A model generated the notes under the pieces. It had not been told where the DNA came from and did no database searches. It saw only the letters and a list, made by a program, of their open reading frames with translations. Made by a program: the position numbers and the translations under genes. Shown in pieces: positions 52,371 to 59,759 of a stretch of 64,000 nt of DNA (position 1 is the first letter of the stretch; each line of letters starts with the position of its first letter). Location of the stretch: the NCBI GenBank assembly GCA_020161265.1, contig JAIUOC010000013.1, forward strand, positions 62,001 through 126,000, given 5' to 3'. This DNA comes from Chloroflexota bacterium. GTDB taxonomy: Bacteria; Chloroflexota; Chloroflexia; Chloroflexales; Herpetosiphonaceae.

Positions 52371-52952
52371 TTATGCGTCGGCTGACGCAGCAAGCTGATC
52401 TAATTCCTCGATTGCAACGACAATTCCTGGCCGAATCACCCCGAATGCCACATAAAAACGGTAGGCTTGGTTGGGCTTGGGCAAAGTTTTGCTGTGTTGG
52501 TCGTTCAGCAAAAACATATATAAGCTATCGCGGTGCAAGGTGGCCGAAACTGCCTCGGAACGATGCATTTTGACCTCGTTTAAACTGCCTTCGAGCGTTT
52601 CGACTTTGGCTTTATTGAGCCGCTGACGAGCAAGTGCCCCATTGATCGCACTAACTAAGGGAAATAACGCGATGGCAAGCGGAACCCAAAACTGCCACGA
52701 ATCGGTGCGTTGGGTTAGCGCAAACACCAAGAAGAATCCCCCAAAGGCCAAACGAATCCAAATATCAAAAATTGAGATTTTCAAAATGCGTTTAATTTGA
52801 TCAGGATGCAACTCGCCACGTCGATTGCTTGGCAACTCGGCTTTGATGCCCCAAACCAGATCAACCGCTTGGATTTGCACTACTTGGGCATTATGTTCGC
52901 GAATTTTGGCTAATTCCTCGCCAGTTGGGCGCTTGGATTGACGCTTGCTCAT
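52371..52952 (-). CDS. Membrane protein of unknown function, serS operon
   Basis: A 193-residue protein with two adjacent hydrophobic helices near residues 60-98 (IWIRLAFGGFFLVFALT and WVPLAIALFPLVSAINGAL), then a cytoplasmic-type beta-rich C-terminal domain (VETLEGSLNEVKMHRSEAVS; AYRFYVAFGVIRPGIVVAIEE). The C-terminal half resembles that of the neighbouring 153-residue protein (IRPxGIVVAxE; Y-x-V-A-F/K-G-V), so the two look like paralogues. Start overlaps the stop of the gene before it. I do not recognise a family with known function. Confidence 0.75.
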   Translation of the reverse strand: MSKRQSKRPTGEELAKIREHNAQVVQIQAVDLVWGIKAELPSNRRGELHPDQIKRILKISIFDIWIRLAFGGFFLVFALTQRTDSWQFWVPLAIALFPLVSAINGALARQRLNKAKVETLEGSLNEVKMHRSEAVSATLHRDSLYMFLLNDQHSKTLPKPNQAYRFYVAFGVIRPGIVVAIEELDQLAASADA

Positions 52953-53410
52953 GCTGTTTCAACCGCCACGATAATACCCATGCGTGAAACACCCTTGGCT
53001 ACATAGATTGTGTACGGTTGTCCAACCTGGAGCGGTTGGTGACCCAATTTGGCTAAGAGCGCATACGAACGTTTATTGATCACTAGCTCAGATTCAAACA
53101 TAGCAAACGGCACTGGCCGAATTTTTTCGAGTTCGCCGGTAATCGCTTGCACCACGCCAGCCTTGAGCGCGGCTTGGCTTTGGCGACGAACCCAAGCATT
53201 GATAATTAACACACCGCCCAATCCCGCAACAACCCAGCCCAAGGTATCGAAACGCAATGTTCCATAGCTAATCAGCGCCAAACCGATGAGCAGCATCGGC
53301 AAAAATGGCACTCGAAAAGCCCGCATCGCTTGGAGTTGACGTTGTTGGTCAGGTGCTAAACGACCCTCGTGATTATGGATTAAATCGGCGTGATCGCCTC
53401 GAATAATCAT
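52949..53410 (-). CDS. Membrane protein of unknown function, serS operon
   Basis: A 153-residue protein with two central hydrophobic helices (FLPMLLIGLALISYGTLRFD and LGWVVAGLGGVLIINAWV) and a C-terminal beta-rich domain (ITGELEKIRPVPFAMFESEL; PYTIYVAKGVSRMGIIVAVE). The closing GxxRxGIIVAVE resembles the end of the next gene's product, suggesting tandem duplication. It overlaps both neighbours by four bases, indicating translational coupling. Function unknown; the T-box placement links its expression to serine-tRNA charging. Confidence 0.75.
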   Translation of the reverse strand: MIIRGDHADLIHNHEGRLAPDQQRQLQAMRAFRVPFLPMLLIGLALISYGTLRFDTLGWVVAGLGGVLIINAWVRRQSQAALKAGVVQAITGELEKIRPVPFAMFESELVINKRSYALLAKLGHQPLQVGQPYTIYVAKGVSRMGIIVAVETA

Positions 53411-53922
53411 GTAATTTCCTCTGGTTCTGGCTCATTCAGCGCTTCCGCCACCAAACTACGGTATGGTTGGGGAATTTCGCCCAATGACTCATAGATAATT
53501 GTTTCAACTTCGTACAAGCGGCGTTGACCACGCCGTAATACTGCAAAATCAATGGTTTGTTGGCTGCCATTATGCTGAATTGCTTGACGAATCCAGCTTT
53601 GCAGCACGCCCTCGCAATGCGGACAAATCGATTTAAGCTCGCCACTATCGCTACTAGCTTGGGCTACCGAGGCTAAAAACGCTGGCATTTTGCTAATATC
53701 TGGCAGCGCATGACTAAAATGACATTGTTTACAGCGAACCACAATCGATTCTTGGTCGGGTTGGGCAAAATGGGTGGACACTGGGCGTTCCTTGGCTGGG
53801 TTCAACAATTGGTATGATGGCTGTTGCATGCCACCGCCCCAGGCCAAGCGACTAAAAATCCACAGAATAACCACCAAACCAACAATACTGCCGAACGTTA
53901 CTAAGCCGATTTCCCATGACAT
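53407..53922 (-). CDS. Single-pass membrane protein with zinc ribbon, first gene of the serS operon
   Basis: A 171-residue protein with one N-terminal hydrophobic helix (IGLVTFGSIVGLVVILWIF) followed by a cytoplasmic zinc ribbon: VVRCKQCHFSHAL and, 40 residues on, SICPHCEGVLQ (CxxC...CxxC). ATG 53922 is preferred because TGAGG lies six bases upstream; an in-frame TTG at 53934 overlaps that site. The gene begins 41 bases after the T-box terminator and overlaps the next gene by four bases. No recognised family; function unknown. Confidence 0.75.
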   Translation of the reverse strand: MSWEIGLVTFGSIVGLVVILWIFSRLAWGGGMQQPSYQLLNPAKERPVSTHFAQPDQESIVVRCKQCHFSHALPDISKMPAFLASVAQASSDSGELKSICPHCEGVLQSWIRQAIQHNGSQQTIDFAVLRRGQRRLYEVETIIYESLGEIPQPYRSLVAEALNEPEPEEIT

Positions 53923-53962
53923 AACAAACCTCAACGCTTGGGTTGGGCGAAAATTTCGACAT

Positions 53963-54195
53963 TAAAAACGCCCCTCGTCCCTAGAGAAGGACGAAGAGCG
54001 CAAAAGCTCTCGTGGTGCCACCTTCGTTCGTCGTTGCATGCAACAACCTCGAAAAGCTTGCTAACGGAAGCAACCCGAACGCGGGGCGTTACGACTCAGA
54101 AATTGGATAGATTGGCAATGTTCACCGCAATCCCAGCAGCTGCGGCTCTCTGAAGAACAAATAAGGCTCAATCCACGGATTTCGTCAACGTCAAT
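53963..54195 (-). promoter_or_regulatory. T-box leader with probable serine specifier
   Basis: The leader binds uncharged tRNA and switches between terminator and antiterminator. Visible on the minus strand: the AGAGAG distal stem-I element (near 54150), GCTGCTGGGATTGCGGTGAA, the highly conserved T-box core AGGTGGCACCACG (54011-54023) and an intrinsic terminator, TCGTCC...GGGACGA followed by TTTTT, ending near 53963. The putative specifier bases read TCT (54098-54100), a serine codon followed by a purine as in other T-boxes, matching serS four genes downstream. The specifier alignment is by eye. Confidence 0.85.
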
Positions 54196-54201
54196 GGCGC
54201 T

Positions 54202-54207
54202 ATTATA
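54202..54207 (-). promoter_or_regulatory. Extended -10 promoter of the T-box/serS operon
   Basis: TGGTATAAT on the minus strand is a perfect extended -10 element; no good -35 is seen. Nearly the same bases (TGTGGTATAATAG) occur at the promoter of the membrane-protein gene at 59395. Confidence 0.7.
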
Positions 54208-54287
54208 CCACGAAGGCTTGATAGTCCGTGAGACTTGGCGGCGATTCTCACTCAGTCCAAAGCCTGATTTTGCTTTATAAAGAGTAA

Positions 54288-54311
54288 CAGGGCCAGCGAT
54301 TGCCAGCCCTG
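54288..54311 (-). terminator. Probable terminator of gyrB
   Basis: A 10-bp stem with two G-T wobbles and a four-base loop (CAGGGCTGGC...GCTGGCCCTG on the minus strand), 30 bases after the gyrB stop. There is no clean T run behind it, so confidence is moderate. Confidence 0.5.
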
Positions 54312-54341
54312 CCTCAGTTTAATAGCTATTATTGAAACCGC

Positions 54342-57300
54342 CTACACATCCAAATTTTTCACGTCGGCGGCGTGGGTTTGGATAAAACGCTTGCGCGGCA
54401 ACACGATTTCACCCATCAACATCGAGAAGGTTTCATCGGCTTCCATCGCATCTTCAACTGTCACTTGTAAAATCATGCGATTGCCAGGGTTGAGCGTGGT
54501 GTCCCACAATTGGTCGGGATTCATTTCGCCTAGCCCTTTGAAGCGCTGAACGGTGACTTTGGTGCCTGCTGGCAATGAGCGAATGTACTCATCGCGGGTG
54601 GCTTCATCGTAAACATATTTGTAGGCCTTGCCATGTTGCACCCGGAACAACGGCGGCTGAGCCACATACAAGTGCCCATTGGTAATCAAATCGCGCATAT
54701 GGCGGAAGAAGAAGGTCAGCAACAAAGTGCGGATGTGACTTCCATCCACATCAGCATCGGTATTGTGAGCGTATAAACCGCCAGTGCCACACAGGAAGTT
54801 TTCGTCTTCTTCGACTGAGAAGTCGTAGACGAACTCGCCAGTTGGAGCCAATTCTTCAACTGCCAAGACTTCTAAGCCAACCATATCGTCGCTCAATGGC
54901 GTGAAGGCTTGAGCTTTGGTCGCTGGTTTGGCCAAATGTGCCTCGACTTTGGCGGCCAAATGGTGGCGCTGCCAAACCCCACGCAATTGCTCTAGCTGTT
55001 GCTTGCCGCTAATTGCAATATTGTAGTAGTCGTGCACGGTTTGAATTGGTGCATCGGCTGGTAAGTTGGGCTTGATGTTGCTAACACCAGCAAAAATACC
55101 AAGCTGTCCAAGCAAATAGAGCAAGCCATCTTTGAGTTCGGTCGAATTGGTGGTCATGCTGATTGTGCTACCGCTGAGTGTGCCATCGCCAAGGAAATAG
55201 CCTTCGAGATAGCTGCGCTGCAAATCGTTGCTCAAGCTGAACAGCATATTTGGCACACGTTTTTGATGGGCAACTGAACCCAAGCCTAAGGCTCGAATCA
55301 GCCGCGCCGCCAAAACGCTATGGAAATAGCATTTGATCCCGCCATTATCGGGCGATTGGTAGAAGCGTGGTGTTTCGCCAAAGAGCTGCTCGATCGTGGT
55401 TTTTAGCTCATCGAAAAAGGCTGCATCTTTTTGTCCCAACGACAAACTGACTTGATGTTTGCTCAAGGAGCCTTCAGCGGTGAACCAGCCCAAGAACCAC
55501 AGCAATTCTGGGGTGATGCTCAACATGCGCGGGAATGCGCGGTCGTCGTGGGCTTGCGGCACAAGCTCAACGTCACGATCAAGCAAATCTAGCTCATCGT
55601 TGCTGAAACTATCAAAGGCTTTGTAGTTGCTCACTTCGCGCCAGCGGGCGTTAGCGCTACTATCATCTTGCAGCAACAAACGCTCAATCTTTGATGGCAC
55701 AAGTTCGTAGCTGATCGGTTCTTCCCAGCCAATCGTTGCCAAATAGTCATCAAATTGCGATTGAATAGGCCGCAGCATGCCACGTTCCCATTGACTAATC
55801 GTAATCGCTTGCTTGACTCCAAGCCGTTGGGCAACCGCTTTTTGGCTGAGGCCATTGGCTTGGCGATATTCGACCAAGCGTTCCCAAGCAGCAGTATGCA
55901 GGTTAATCCGTGCTTCGTTCCATTGTTCAGGCTGCGAAACGTTGTTGAGCACCCGTTGGGCTGCGATGGTGCGAACACTTTCGCCGCGCAAATACAGGTT
56001 ATCAATCAAGCCTGCTTCAGCAAACAGCTTCACAAGGTCGATTTCGCGGGGTTGGCTGGCAGGCCGTGGAATTCGACGGCTGGCAACCAACTGATCGCCA
56101 AGTCGAATTTGATCGCCCTTTTTCAACACAGGCTGCCCATTTTCGAGCACAAAGACGCTATGCGAGGCGGTTACTTTGACCGAGCGGCCATAGCGTGTGG
56201 TCAGTTTGTACATTGGCTCATGGTTGGCGTGACGCATCACGGCTTTGAGTGGGCGAAAACGCGCAACATGACGCTTTTGATCAAAGCTGATCACTTCGTA
56301 TTCGCTAGCGCTCCGTTGACCTGCAATACATTGATCGATAAATTCGCCGATCCGCACAAATTCAGTATGGCCTTGACCATTACGAATCAAAGTTGGCTCA
56401 TCACCTGCGACACTCATAATCAAAATGCGATGGTAGCGCAAACGCGAAATATCAAATGTTTCGCCAATACCTGTGCCAAGTGCAGTAATTAATGCTCGAA
56501 CTTCATTATTCGCCAGCATCTTATCCAAACGTGATTTTTCTACGTTCAGAATTTTACCGCGCAGCGGCAAAATCGCTTGAAAACGGCGATCACGGCCTTG
56601 TTTTGCGCTGTTATGAACAAAAATGCCCGATGCTAAAGCAAAGTTATGGGTATAGGGTACTTCAATATCATATACATCAATCAATTGATCGACGGCTTCG
56701 ATTTTAATAATTTTATGGTTAGTTGGAGCGCCAATTTCTAATGCAGCTAATGCAACATCAGTTTCAACTTCAACCCATATATTTGTTTGCGGATCAAGCA
56801 CAATATTATATTCACTGGCTTGTTTCCGATACAACGGCATGAGTGAATCGGTTGGGGCTAGTTGACTCGCTGGCTTGTAGCTACCATCACGAAGCATAAA
56901 ACGATGATCAGGTGTACAGGTAATTACATCGCCATTATCAAGATGGACATTGATGACTTGAGCGTTGCGCTTGGTAATGCGTGGATTGATAATGCGTTCT
57001 AATCCAATCTTGCCATCTTTGCGAATGGTGTAACAGAAGTGCTCAATCCCCTGGGCTTGCTCTGCCACAATATCTTTGAATGATAAATTACGTCCGTCAG
57101 CAAGCGCAACGAGCGTATCTCCAGAGAAGCATCCACCAGCGCTATCGCCTTCGACGATGAAGATTTCGCAGTGAGCAGGCTCTTTATCTGAGCAGTCGGC
57201 CAGTTTGCCAGGTAGTGCAAAGCCTTCGAGTGCACCTTTGCGTTGCACCAAATCGCGGGCTTTACGGGCGGCATCGCGGGCGCGTGAGGCCAACAGCGAT

Positions 57301-58430
57301 TTCTCGATGATTCGGCGGGCTTCGTTGGGATTTTCATCCAAGAATGCCGAAAGCGCCTCGTTGAGCACGGTTTCGACGGCAGTTTTAGCTTCAGGCGTTG
57401 CCAATTTGGATTTGGTTTGACTTTCAAATTGCGGGCGAAATAGCTTAATGCTGATAATCGCGGTCAAGCCTTCGCGCACATCTTCACCTGAAAGTGCATC
57501 GCCTTCTTTGAGCAAACCTTTATTGCGACCATAGGCATTGATCGTGCGGGTCAAGGCTGCTCGGAAGCCAGTGACGTGCGTACCGCCATCGGGGTTGGCA
57601 ATATTGTTGGTGAAGGCTAAAAGATTTTCGTTGAAATCGCCAGTGTATTGCATTGCAATTTCAACATTGACGTTTTCATAAGGTTTTTCGACGTAGAACG
57701 GCTGAGCTAGCACTGGGCCTTTTTCGCGCGTCAGATGGCGCACAAACGAGACAATCCCACCATCGAAATAATAGGTTACTTCGCGATCATGGTTATAATC
57801 GACCAGTTTGAAACGCAGGCTCTTGTTGAGGTAGGCCATATCGCGCAAACGATTAGCCAAGGTGCGATAGTTGAAATCAACCGTGGTAAATAATTGGGCA
57901 TCAGGCTTGAAGATAATCGTTGTGCCCGTGCCCTCGGCATCGCCAACTGCTTTGACTGGAGCCTGAGGCATGCCAAGGCGAAAATCTTGCGCCCACAGCT
58001 TACCATCGCGTTTAACTTCAGCCCGCAAAAATTCGGAAACTGCGTTAACTGCCGAAACCCCGACCCCGTGCAAACCACCAGAAACCTTGTAGCCCTGTGA
58101 GCCTTTGAACTTACCACCAGCGTGCAGCTCGGTCAGCACAATTTCCAAGGCCGAACGCCCCTCGACTGGGTGAATATCGGTGGGAATCCCGCGCCCATTA
58201 TCGACGACAGCGATTGACCCATCAGTCCGCATCTCGACGATGATCGTATCGCAGAAGCCAGCCAAGGCCTCGTCAACCGAGTTATCGACAACTTCATAGA
58301 CCAAGTGATGTAATGCTGACGTGTCTTGGCCACCGAGATACATCCCCATGTTTTCGCGTACTGCTTCCAAGCCGCGCAACATTTGAATCTGGGCGGCATC
58401 GTATGTACTCTGATTGGAATTTGTCGCCAT
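54342..58430 (-). CDS. gyrB: DNA gyrase subunit B containing two inteins
   Basis: Type II topoisomerase ATPase/TOPRIM subunit. Precursor 1362 residues; without the inteins 637, the normal GyrB length. GHKL ATPase motifs: YEVVDNSVDEALAGF, VVDNGRGIPTDIH and GGLHGVGVSAVNAVSE. The TOPRIM domain is split twice: intein 1 follows EIFIVEGDSAGG (residues 434-607) and intein 2 follows YHRILIM, before TDADVDGSHIRTLLL (residues 673-1223). The C terminus ends EGLG-type VQRFKGLGEMNPDQLWDTT. The ATG at 58430 is chosen because AGTGAGG lies about nine bases upstream; a GTG at 58445 overlaps the stop of the upstream gene. The upstream membrane-protein gene ends at 58442, so the two are probably co-transcribed. 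Confidence 0.97.
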   Translation of the reverse strand: MATNSNQSTYDAAQIQMLRGLEAVRENMGMYLGGQDTSALHHLVYEVVDNSVDEALAGFCDTIIVEMRTDGSIAVVDNGRGIPTDIHPVEGRSALEIVLTELHAGGKFKGSQGYKVSGGLHGVGVSAVNAVSEFLRAEVKRDGKLWAQDFRLGMPQAPVKAVGDAEGTGTTIIFKPDAQLFTTVDFNYRTLANRLRDMAYLNKSLRFKLVDYNHDREVTYYFDGGIVSFVRHLTREKGPVLAQPFYVEKPYENVNVEIAMQYTGDFNENLLAFTNNIANPDGGTHVTGFRAALTRTINAYGRNKGLLKEGDALSGEDVREGLTAIISIKLFRPQFESQTKSKLATPEAKTAVETVLNEALSAFLDENPNEARRIIEKSLLASRARDAARKARDLVQRKGALEGFALPGKLADCSDKEPAHCEIFIVEGDSAGGCFSGDTLVALADGRNLSFKDIVAEQAQGIEHFCYTIRKDGKIGLERIINPRITKRNAQVINVHLDNGDVITCTPDHRFMLRDGSYKPASQLAPTDSLMPLYRKQASEYNIVLDPQTNIWVEVETDVALAALEIGAPTNHKIIKIEAVDQLIDVYDIEVPYTHNFALASGIFVHNSAKQGRDRRFQAILPLRGKILNVEKSRLDKMLANNEVRALITALGTGIGETFDISRLRYHRILIMSVAGDEPTLIRNGQGHTEFVRIGEFIDQCIAGQRSASEYEVISFDQKRHVARFRPLKAVMRHANHEPMYKLTTRYGRSVKVTASHSVFVLENGQPVLKKGDQIRLGDQLVASRRIPRPASQPREIDLVKLFAEAGLIDNLYLRGESVRTIAAQRVLNNVSQPEQWNEARINLHTAAWERLVEYRQANGLSQKAVAQRLGVKQAITISQWERGMLRPIQSQFDDYLATIGWEEPISYELVPSKIERLLLQDDSSANARWREVSNYKAFDSFSNDELDLLDRDVELVPQAHDDRAFPRMLSITPELLWFLGWFTAEGSLSKHQVSLSLGQKDAAFFDELKTTIEQLFGETPRFYQSPDNGGIKCYFHSVLAARLIRALGLGSVAHQKRVPNMLFSLSNDLQRSYLEGYFLGDGTLSGSTISMTTNSTELKDGLLYLLGQLGIFAGVSNIKPNLPADAPIQTVHDYYNIAISGKQQLEQLRGVWQRHHLAAKVEAHLAKPATKAQAFTPLSDDMVGLEVLAVEELAPTGEFVYDFSVEEDENFLCGTGGLYAHNTDADVDGSHIRTLLLTFFFRHMRDLITNGHLYVAQPPLFRVQHGKAYKYVYDEATRDEYIRSLPAGTKVTVQRFKGLGEMNPDQLWDTTLNPGNRMILQVTVEDAMEADETFSMLMGEIVLPRKRFIQTHAADVKNLDV
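54762..56414 (-). other. Large intein in gyrB with HTH and LAGLIDADG homing endonuclease
   Basis: 551 residues. It begins with Ser1 (SVAGDEPTLIRN) right after RILIM and ends GGLYAHN before extein Thr (TDADVDG). Splicing blocks: SVKVTASHSVFVLENG (TxxH block B) and VYDFSVEEDENFLCGTG near the C end. An XRE-type helix-turn-helix (QKAVAQRLGVKQAITISQWE, nt ~55780-55840) lies between. The two LAGLIDADG-type motifs are LWFLGWFTAEG and SYLEGYFLGDG, so the intein may still be able to home. Confidence 0.93.
56610..57131 (-). other. Mini-intein in gyrB (TOPRIM EGDSAGG site)
   Basis: 174 residues, from Cys1 (CFSGDTLVALADG, block A) to the terminal Asn in FASGIFVHN-type ALASGIFVHN; the next extein residue is Ser (SAKQGRDRRF). 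Block B is DVITCTPDHRFMLRDG (TxxH), and the C-terminal block F is VYDIEVPYTHNFA. No LAGLIDADG endonuclease motif, so it is splicing-only. The insertion point, between GDSAGG and SAKQGR, is a known GyrB intein site. Confidence 0.93.
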
Positions 58431-58441
58431 CGAATCGAACC

Positions 58442-59395
58442 TCACTTTTGTGTTAGGGCAACAGGAAAACGGTGGGCAAGTGAGCCAACACGTTCGCTAT
58501 AAAAGGCTAATTTTGCTGCTTGTAAACTACAGCTAAGCAACCCAAACAGAGTGCTAGCGGCAATAATGCTGATCAGATCGCTGGCTAATGGCCGCAGTAA
58601 AAAGGCCGTGCCATGGATCAAAACGCCACTCGCGAGGATCAGCGGAAAGGCTTCGCGGGGCTGTTGACGAACGAGATTATAGCTTTGGTAGAGCGCCACT
58701 AGGGCTGATTGTTGGCCAATAATAATTGCTGCTGGGGCAAGGCTGGCATAAAGCCACAGCGCAATCAGCATCACGCCAAACGCTGCCAACACCAGTTGCG
58801 CCCCAAACGCGCTGGCCGAAAGCAAAAAGCTAGCAGCCACAAACGCCGGAATGCCAAAGAGTAAACCAAGCCCAACAATAATCAAGCACATCTTGGTCAA
58901 GGCCCAAAGTTGTTTGGGCAACGCCGATAATGCTGGCTTAGTTGTACCGAGCTGCTGGCCGAGCCAAAACAAGACCAATGCGCTTAGGCCTAAGCCAGCG
59001 ACATTCAACCCAAGCACCAGCAATAACGTCAACCAACCGTTGAACAACCATGGTGCACCAGGGTAGATCGAGGGCGTGCCATCGCCACTGAACAAACTGG
59101 GCACGAGATAGGTACCAACGGCGCTTGAACGCAAATCGATGGTTTGTAACAACTCATTGGCCTGCGACCAAAGCTGTTGGCCTTGGGCTTGGCTAAAACG
59201 GCTGATGACGCTGCCAATGCTCGCAAGCCAGCGATTGGGCGCTAAAGCTGGCAGCAACGTGAGCCATAGATCCAGCAAAATTGGCATTAAAATAACCCAA
59301 GGTGCTCGACGAACGACGCGAAATCCTTGGCTTAGACGTTCCGGAAGATTGCGCCGTTGTGGCTCTTGGGCTTGTGGTTGTAAACGTCTATTCAT
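58442..59395 (-). CDS. Polytopic membrane protein of unknown function upstream of gyrB
   Basis: A 317-residue protein with about six hydrophobic segments: VILMPILLDLWLTLLPALA, a long loop, LLVLGLNVAGLGLSALVLFW, MCLIIVGLGLLFGIPAFVAA, QLVLAAFGVMLIALWLY and more. The N terminus is basic (MNRRLQPQAQEPQRR). I do not recognise a named family. ATG 59395 is chosen because a perfect TATAAT lies only seven bases upstream (59402-59407), suggesting a leaderless transcript; an in-frame extension to 59443 would run through that promoter. The stop is 12 bases before the gyrB ATG. Confidence 0.75.
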   Translation of the reverse strand: MNRRLQPQAQEPQRRNLPERLSQGFRVVRRAPWVILMPILLDLWLTLLPALAPNRWLASIGSVISRFSQAQGQQLWSQANELLQTIDLRSSAVGTYLVPSLFSGDGTPSIYPGAPWLFNGWLTLLLVLGLNVAGLGLSALVLFWLGQQLGTTKPALSALPKQLWALTKMCLIIVGLGLLFGIPAFVAASFLLSASAFGAQLVLAAFGVMLIALWLYASLAPAAIIIGQQSALVALYQSYNLVRQQPREAFPLILASGVLIHGTAFLLRPLASDLISIIAASTLFGLLSCSLQAAKLAFYSERVGSLAHRFPVALTQK

Positions 59396-59759
59396 GGCTC
59401 TATTATACCACAAAAGCCCTATTATAACATAATATTTTAGCACAAATTTTCGATATTTAGAACATCGAACACCTAGTATAGAACATATGATGTAGATTTA
59501 GTTTTTGATCCACGAAGGACACGAAGAGGACGAAGAGCAGCAACCGCGAAGAGCGCGAAGGGGTCAGGATTCAGCGATGAGGGTTCAGCTTTGAATTATC
59601 GAAATCCCATCATCAATCTTGGATTCTGATCGCTATCCCCCTAGCTTGCCTATGCCTCTGGGTTAAATATAGTCTCTGATCCCTGATCCCTAGCCCCCGG
59701 TTCTAGTCCACTCATCTATGCTCTATGTTCTATGCTCTATGCTCTATCCCACATTACGG
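59396..59759. repeat. Intergenic region with modular repeat block
   Basis: Two extended -10 elements (TGGTATAAT at 59402-59410 and ATGTTATAAT just upstream) serve the minus-strand gene. From about 59461 to 59757 are dispersed-repeat modules: ATCCACGAAGGACACGAAGA (near 59510), GGGGTCAGGATTCAGCGATG (near 59560), TCTGATCCCTGATCCCTAGC (near 59674) and CTCTATGTTCTATGCTCTAT (59717-59745). No gene is apparent. Confidence 0.7.

Noticed and set aside
52979-52994. Possible parS-like site near 52985
   Set aside because: Only the half site GTGAAACA is present, about 10 of 16 matches, so it is most likely chance.
55755-56492. A 245-codon open frame on the plus strand within gyrB
   Set aside because: It is antisense to the gyrB intein region, has no domain-like sequence, and the minus-strand frame is clearly coding through both inteins.
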